Notes under the pieces: model-generated
Database searches by the model: none
Seen by the model: the letters and a program-made list of their open reading frames with translations, nothing else
Told to the model about the DNA's origin: nothing
Assembly: GCA_030248215.1 (NCBI GenBank)
Contig: JASANG010001676.1
Coordinates: forward strand, 186,001 to 250,000
DNA length: 64,000 nt
Source: Enoplolaimus lenunculus
Lineage: Eukaryota > Nematoda > Enoplea > Enoplida > Thoracostomopsidae
Direction of reading: 5' to 3'
Shown: positions 58,460 to 64,000 of the stretch, piece by piece
Layout: each line of letters opens with the position of its first letter
How positions within the stretch are numbered: position 1 is the first letter of the stretch
Translations under genes and position numbers: made by a program

Positions 58460-61400
58460 ATGACGCCTGCACACCGATTACGAGATGAATATAACGGATT
58501 ACACTTGAAATCGGATATGAACAGTGTTCCAGATGTCATTAATCAATTGAACAACTTAGACGCTGACGTAGCAGCTGTCAATTTGTCCAGGCAGAGACGT
58601 TTTCAGCCGTCGTTATTCTCAAATTCTCTTAGTGGTTCACATGCAAGAAATTTTGCTACCAAGAACACCGAAAAGCTTTCAGTCAAACAAGGTAGATAAC
58701 AGAATGATTTTTCATGACAATATTTCCCATTGTGGAACATAAAAATTGATCGTAGTGTTTAAGTTGCAGCCTAAAAACATACAAGTAATACCTATCCCTG
58801 TTTTTAATATATACGTGGTACATTGTAGAGATATTCCGGGGCCAGGATTTTACCTGGGGGTCCGCCCTGGTTGGCGGTCGTTTTTTGATTTGCGCTTATT
58901 TTATTGTTGTCCTTAGTCGCGTACTACGCGAAGCGCAGTTGTTTGCAGTAAAGTACGGTTGAGGAAGTAGGGTACGAGCAGAGTTGCGATTTCAGTTAAA
59001 ACTAGATTCACAATGAGTTCTGTCTGCTTCCAGTTAGAGATTTAAAATATTGTAACGCACGAACTTTTCAGTTCTCATTCTTTGTGAAGCCTTTTAGGTT
59101 TTAGGAACGTTTTTCGTTCAGCATTCGAACGGATAGGTACGTAAATGTTTTTGTGGTTACGTCCTGGTACATACAAGGGTTCCGAAAGCGACTATGTTTT
59201 ATCGGAACAGGACCTGGAATTTGAAATAATTTAATTTTCATAACCGAATTACTGTTATATTTATAGAAACGGCCAGAAAGTAGCTTAAGCGAATTTTCAG
59301 CAATTTCATCATCAACTTTACTGGAAGCACGTCATATTTTCAATAACAGTTTACTAACAAAGTTGAACTAATTGTAAAAATACTCGTTTCGAAATAACAA
59401 TTTTTTGAAGGCAAAGTTTACAATATTTAAAAGATTATGAAAATTTGCTGCAAAACCGTTAAAAATCCGGTTTCTGCGGCTTTGCATGCATTAACAGGAG
59501 CAAAAATTGACCGACAGGGATGTGTGGTCTCGGTCAAAACCGAGACCCGATACCGAGACCGAGACCCGACAACCGATACGTACTAAAAATCAAATTAAAA
59601 GTTTTAATTTTAATGTTTTTTCGTACTTCGGTGTCATTCTAAAAATGTAGCATCTGCTCAGAATTTATAATATTAAACAAAAAATTACCACAAAATTTTA
59701 TTTTTAGCAAAAACACACTGACAAACACAGATACGGGAATATAACACAACCCCACGCCAAAGACGACGATAAAATATAGAACGCTTCCTTACAGTGTCAA
59801 AACTACGCTGTCCGCTTTTTCCAACGAACATGAATCGTCAATCGCCAGTATATTTAAACTGTATTAAGAGTAAACGCTTTTTAGCGCTTATGAAAATGAT
59901 ATTTTAACGTTAATTGGAACTTATAAATTTTTTGGAAAGATTCCTTAACTGTTATCAATGAATGCAACTATACGTGTTTTGACATTACTGAGACAGCAAA
60001 AAATTATAGTCAAAAATCAACAAATACAATTAACGTCCGTTTATTGTGAACTTTGAGCAGAACAAACGGGAACTTGTCTTTCTGCTTTGCTTTCTGTTTG
60101 AAACCTACGGAGACTAAAAAGATACCGAGACCAGCCGAATCCCGAGACTTACCGAAACCGAGACAGGCAAACTGGATATCAATACTTGAACTATGGCACT
60201 GCTCCATGTGTTTTCAAGTTTTCTGGACACATTGTTTTAATATGGCTGGATAAGAAAGAACTGGTTTGCCCCATTGTACTTGTAGTTACGTACATATGGT
60301 TGGATTACTTCAGAATTTTTATCTGGTCGATGCGAAAATAACGAAGATGGAGGAGCTAGGATTGTCTCTGGACACGGTTTGACGAGCCACAGTTTGCAAA
60401 CTCCAAATATTCTGCCAGTTTGTATTAAGGTATGGTATACATTTGGGTTTGTTGATTGTTCTTACTTGTAGATTATAAGTGTTGCAAAATCGAGTTATTT
60501 CTTAAATATATGTTGGCGGGCTTGTTGAAAGTGGATATATCTGTGAAGGTGCTGCCTAATATCCGGTTCCCATTTGTATCCATGGTTTGTTCGGAAACCA
60601 AAAATACCAAAATCTAATTCATCGCTGGTTTTATTTAGGCACACCAATCTGAACAATGTTCATTTCGGCATTCCGTTGGGTCTTCAAGACGAAATGACCG
60701 CAGACGAAAACGGCGGCAAGGTGAACATAGTTCTCCACGTGAGACCCAATCTGTGTGTTGTAAACGCTTTGACCATTCTATAGATATGAAATCGACTAAA
60801 ATGAATCAAACCTTTGATTCCGAAGGCCGAGTGTGGAGTTCGGTTAGTGAGTTAACAGATTACAACGAACCAAGGTGTTATAAACAGGACGACGCTGTTC
60901 AAAATATTTGCGATTCAGACGTGGTTAACCCCAAAAGCTCTTATGGACTCGTTCATGAAGCGTTCACTGACGAAATTCAACCTTCCAAGTTAGTTGTTAA
61001 AACTAATGCTACATCTGTAACAAATGTTAGCGCCGAAATATTCACAGATCAAGTCAAATGTACACCGATTACTTTGGACTGCTCTGCGGCTACGAGCCAG
61101 TCGCTAGTGTTGGGAGGTAAAAGTTGTTGCGTTACGAACGTCGAGTCTAATACCAGAACTGATTGTATTTCCACAGACGCGTTTGTTGCTGAACCTCAGA
61201 TATCCGTTCCTGTGGCCAGGCCTGACCATCAGAATAGCGGTACTAATGCAAGAAAGTTAAAAATCAAATTTGTGCCAGGTAAAAATAAATCAAAAAATCA
61301 ACGGAGTGGTAGCAGTAGCCTAGAACATGCATGTGAAGCACAAGAAGAGAAGACGTGTGGTAATGTAGTGAAATCGGGTAAGTTTCGAAAGATTGGTAGC

Positions 61401-63085
61401 GTTCCAGAAGAAGTGCTTGGTGAAAATTTAAATTTGGAAACACATAATGTTCAGGCTTGTCTTTCGCCAGGAAATAGCAGCCCTAGTGGAGACGAAAGTA
61501 ACACTACAGAAAGTGATAGCGATTATGTTCCTAGCGACGGAGAAAAACGCCGTGCAAACAAAGGTCTTGTGCATGGTCATAAACGACCTCTAAATAGGGC
61601 TAAACAACGAACGATTAATGACTGCTCACAGAGAACGCAGGTCGTTGAGATAGACAGGATTGATTCAGCAGCTGCCGGAACGCCGTCGACATCTAATGTG
61701 GTGGAACCTGGAAATGAATCGAACGCTGGCGCGAACAATAACGTGGAACGATTAGCAACACAGCTTGGTGAATTGATATGTGAGAAAGCTGACCGTCATA
61801 ATTTGGCACAGCCTGCTGTGAAAAGCATTTTGCATGTGAGTTTTCTGGTAATAGTTTGGTCAGTTTTAAGCATCATAAATTATTACTGCAGCTTTAGGAC
61901 TACATCATCGAAAGTGGATGGTCTTTTCAGTAGCACTGCGTTTAAGGTTTATATGGTTTTGTAAGATCGAATAATAAAATGGCTCTGCTATCTGTTTAAA
62001 GTTGTAAGTATGATTTAAGACTATTTCGACGTCACAAAAGCGCTTTCAATTTTTATGCTCAAAACTTAAAAGGTCTGAAAGCTCCTAATTGCTTAACGTG
62101 TACTTTTTTTATATATGATATATTGCACTATAACACATATTCTACCATTTCAGCATTTGACGAAAAATGAACACGTGATTAATGCTGTAAAGTATCTCAT
62201 GTCTGAAGGTTACAATGCAAAGACCGCCGGCAGTATTACATCAGCGAATTCCGTGGAAATGCCTTTGAACTGTGATATTTCATTGCGTTTAACACGAGCA
62301 AAAGCAAAGGAGTTGGCGCAACACAAATCGTTCATGGTATGTTGTGTTATGTTCTGCGTCGTATCTTAGATAGATATTTACTGTAATGTTGCATCCGGGT
62401 CCCGTTATTCCGGTTATGATACGGGTGTTTATTGTGCGGCTTACGCCAAAAAAACTACCATTGCAACAAAAAAATTAAATTAATAATTTTTCTGTGGATT
62501 ATGTAATGTTCGTATTATATCATGACAGGAAATATGTGCGGTTGCCGCAAATCACCCTGTCAGGAACCGCAACAGAGTTTTAAGGGCATTTCGGAAAGAA
62601 CTAAATCATTATATATTTAGTTTTCTTGTGATGATCAATATCTAAACTTTGTTAACAGTTTTTGGAAAAACATTGTTATTGCGGGAAAATTTGCGTCAAA
62701 TGTAAATTTGCTGTGCCAGGAATACTTTTATTGTTCATTTGCCATGTTTTGGCTGAAAAATCCCCTGTTCTAAACCTGCATGCTGTTTCTGATGTTTAAG
62801 CCACACAATACCTTTTTGGTTTCCTGTTGCTCTTTCGTTGAAAATGTGTAGTTCGTGTTGCGGCAAAATTCAAACTAGGTTTTTCGTTACAAGTGTTTTT
62901 ATTTTCAGGAATTAACATGTGGCCGCTCACTGAACACACCATCGTTCAATGATGGTGTGCAGTCAAGTAGTGATCAAAAAGCAAATGCGGTTGATATATA
63001 TTTCAAAAAACATTTAAAAACAAGTATAAGCGATGCAAATGACGAGGACGACGACGACGATGAAGATTTTGTGCCAAATTTACAA
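58460..63085 (+). CDS. GON4L: GON4-like nuclear protein, 5' exons (gene continues right of window)
   Basis: Exons 58460-58691, 60314-60429, 60639-61835, 62154-62336 and 62909-63085 have AG/GT borders and matching phases, giving 635 residues with the frame still open. Residues 1-480 are low in similarity, with basic (RRNDRRRRKRRQGE) and acidic-Ser patches (SDSDYVPSDGEKRR). The recognisable part is the GON4L N-terminal conserved region: ADRHNLAQPAVKSILHHLTK then NEHVINAVKYLMSEG, then LTRAKAKEL (GON4L has MTRSKLKE), then VDIYF and an acidic DEDDDDDEDFVP (GON4L has a VDI... acidic stretch). GON4L proteins are nuclear regulators of transcription and cell division; the PAH and SANT domains expected further on are outside the window. 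TATAGCAG just before the ATG could be an acceptor for an untranslated first exon. Another ATG at 58439 is in frame. Confidence 0.78.
59514..60175 (+). mobile_element. hAT-like miniature element, CAGGGATGTG family, copy 2, right end lost
   Basis: Starts with CAGGGATGTG and follows copy 1 along most of its length, including the block around ATCTGCTCAGAATTT and the segment CAATCGCCAGTATAT. Both ends carry CCGAGAC-type repeats; the terminal CACATCCCTG is missing. It lies in the first intron of the GON4-like gene. Confidence 0.7.
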
Positions 63086-63380
63086 GTAAAACAAATTTTT
63101 GTTTTTGCGTGGGGTTTTATTTTTTGAGTGGTATTTAATTGATTTGTTGAAATTGCGTCTACAGCTCAGGTACAATTAGGTGGTATATGTTTGCAAAATG
63201 TTCATACGACAGCCCGTATTCAGTATAGCTATGTGGCGTCTATCATTATGGAAACTGGTGCAGCTGCGAATGAAGTATTCGTGATGAAAAATGAGAAATT
63301 TTATGAAATTTGTTTCTCGGTTCACAATTTAAAATAGCTAACGTTAATTGGTGATAAGAGCAACACATATTTGACAATAC

Positions 63381-63492
63381 AGCAGGGTGCAATCGAAGGT
63401 AGATTTCGTTCCCGTGGGTTATGAAAATTTAAAATACAACAGATAAAGTGAATACCTATCTCTAACTAGGGTTATTTCACCAATAATATTAC
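63381..63492 (+). mobile_element. Fragment of a CAGGGTGCAACCGG element interrupted by another repeat
   Basis: Opens CAGGGTGCAATCGAAGG and follows the second half of 44629-45033 up to TTTCACCAATAATATTA, where the minisatellite-bearing element at 63495 begins. Confidence 0.6.
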
Positions 63493-63494
63493 AA

Positions 63495-64000
63495 CCAGTC
63501 GTAGTGGGACTATATTTATCGAGCGAAGCTCGACCGCACGTAAGCAATTAAGGAATATGCAAATTAGTTATTAGCTAACTATTCATTTATCGGTTTTGGA
63601 GGTTTGTAAGCAATTTCCTCAGATTCTTCGCAGCCAAAAACCCTTCAGCCACGTTAATAATTATTGGAATAATTTAAAAAGTCCTAATTTTATCTTGTCA
63701 ATTAAGCAAATATGCAAATTAGCTTTTAGCTAACTGTTCGATAATCGATTTTAAAGGTTTGTACACAATTTATTCAGATTCCTCGCACCCGAAAACCCAT
63801 TTGCTGAAATTAGATTGCTTGTAACCCTAATAATTAGTGAAACATTGTAAAAAAACGCCTAATTTAGGCTTATAAATTATGCTTATATGAAATTATCTAT
63901 TAGTTAACTACTCAATTATCGGCTTTAGACGTTTGTAAACAATTTATTCAGCTTCATCGCACCCAAAAACCTTCAGTAAACCCTAATAATGCTTGAAATA
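63495..64000 (+). mobile_element. Third copy of the ~160-bp minisatellite element, cut by the window edge
   Basis: Starts ACCAGTCGTAGTGGGACTAT and carries at least two and a half units before the window ends. It lies inside an older CAGGGTGCAACCGG fragment, downstream of the last visible GON4-like exon. Confidence 0.65.

Overview
The window is animal (metazoan) nuclear DNA. It is AT-rich, its genes are split by GT-AG introns, and all the recognisable proteins are of animal type: a four-EF-hand calmodulin-like protein, a phospholipid phosphatase (PLPP/LPP family) and a GON4-like nuclear protein. The clade cannot be fixed from the sequence. An invertebrate with a heavy load of small DNA transposons fits best. 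TTAGGC hexamer arrays occur throughout, but inside transposons, so they do not by themselves point to nematode telomeres.

Region 1 (1-23246) is one giant inverted repeat centred near 10774. It runs off the left edge of the window. Each arm carries exons 1 and 2 of the same EF-hand gene, arranged head to head. The exons are nearly identical between arms, but the inner ~4.5-5.5 kb is strongly diverged and shorter on the left. One arm has a 515-bp Harbinger-like element that the other lacks, and the right arm has ~1.1 kb that the left lacks. It is either a real palindromic duplication or an assembly fold-back.

Region 2 (23246-30400) holds the rest of the right-hand EF-hand gene (exons 3-7). Its introns are packed with copies of one non-autonomous transposon family: termini GGCC(C/A)ATGTA, 8-bp target duplications and a core of TTAGGC-like repeats.

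Region 3 (30400-38650) has transposon remnants and a GC-rich 42-bp minisatellite but no convincing gene. Region 4 (38666-45140, minus strand) is a complete PLPP-type gene with all three catalytic motifs, two equal-length in-frame versions of exon 3 that look mutually exclusive, and two possible C-termini. Region 5 (45200-58400) has one unrecognised minus-strand gene (47670-50398), a tandem triplication carrying a tRNA-like segment, several hAT-like elements and a broken integrase fossil. Region 6 (58460-63085, plus strand) is the 5' part of a GON4-like gene that continues past the window, followed by another copy of a minisatellite-bearing element.

The host genes are unrelated in function. 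What links the regions is a small set of miniature transposon families that keep recurring in introns and intergenic DNA.
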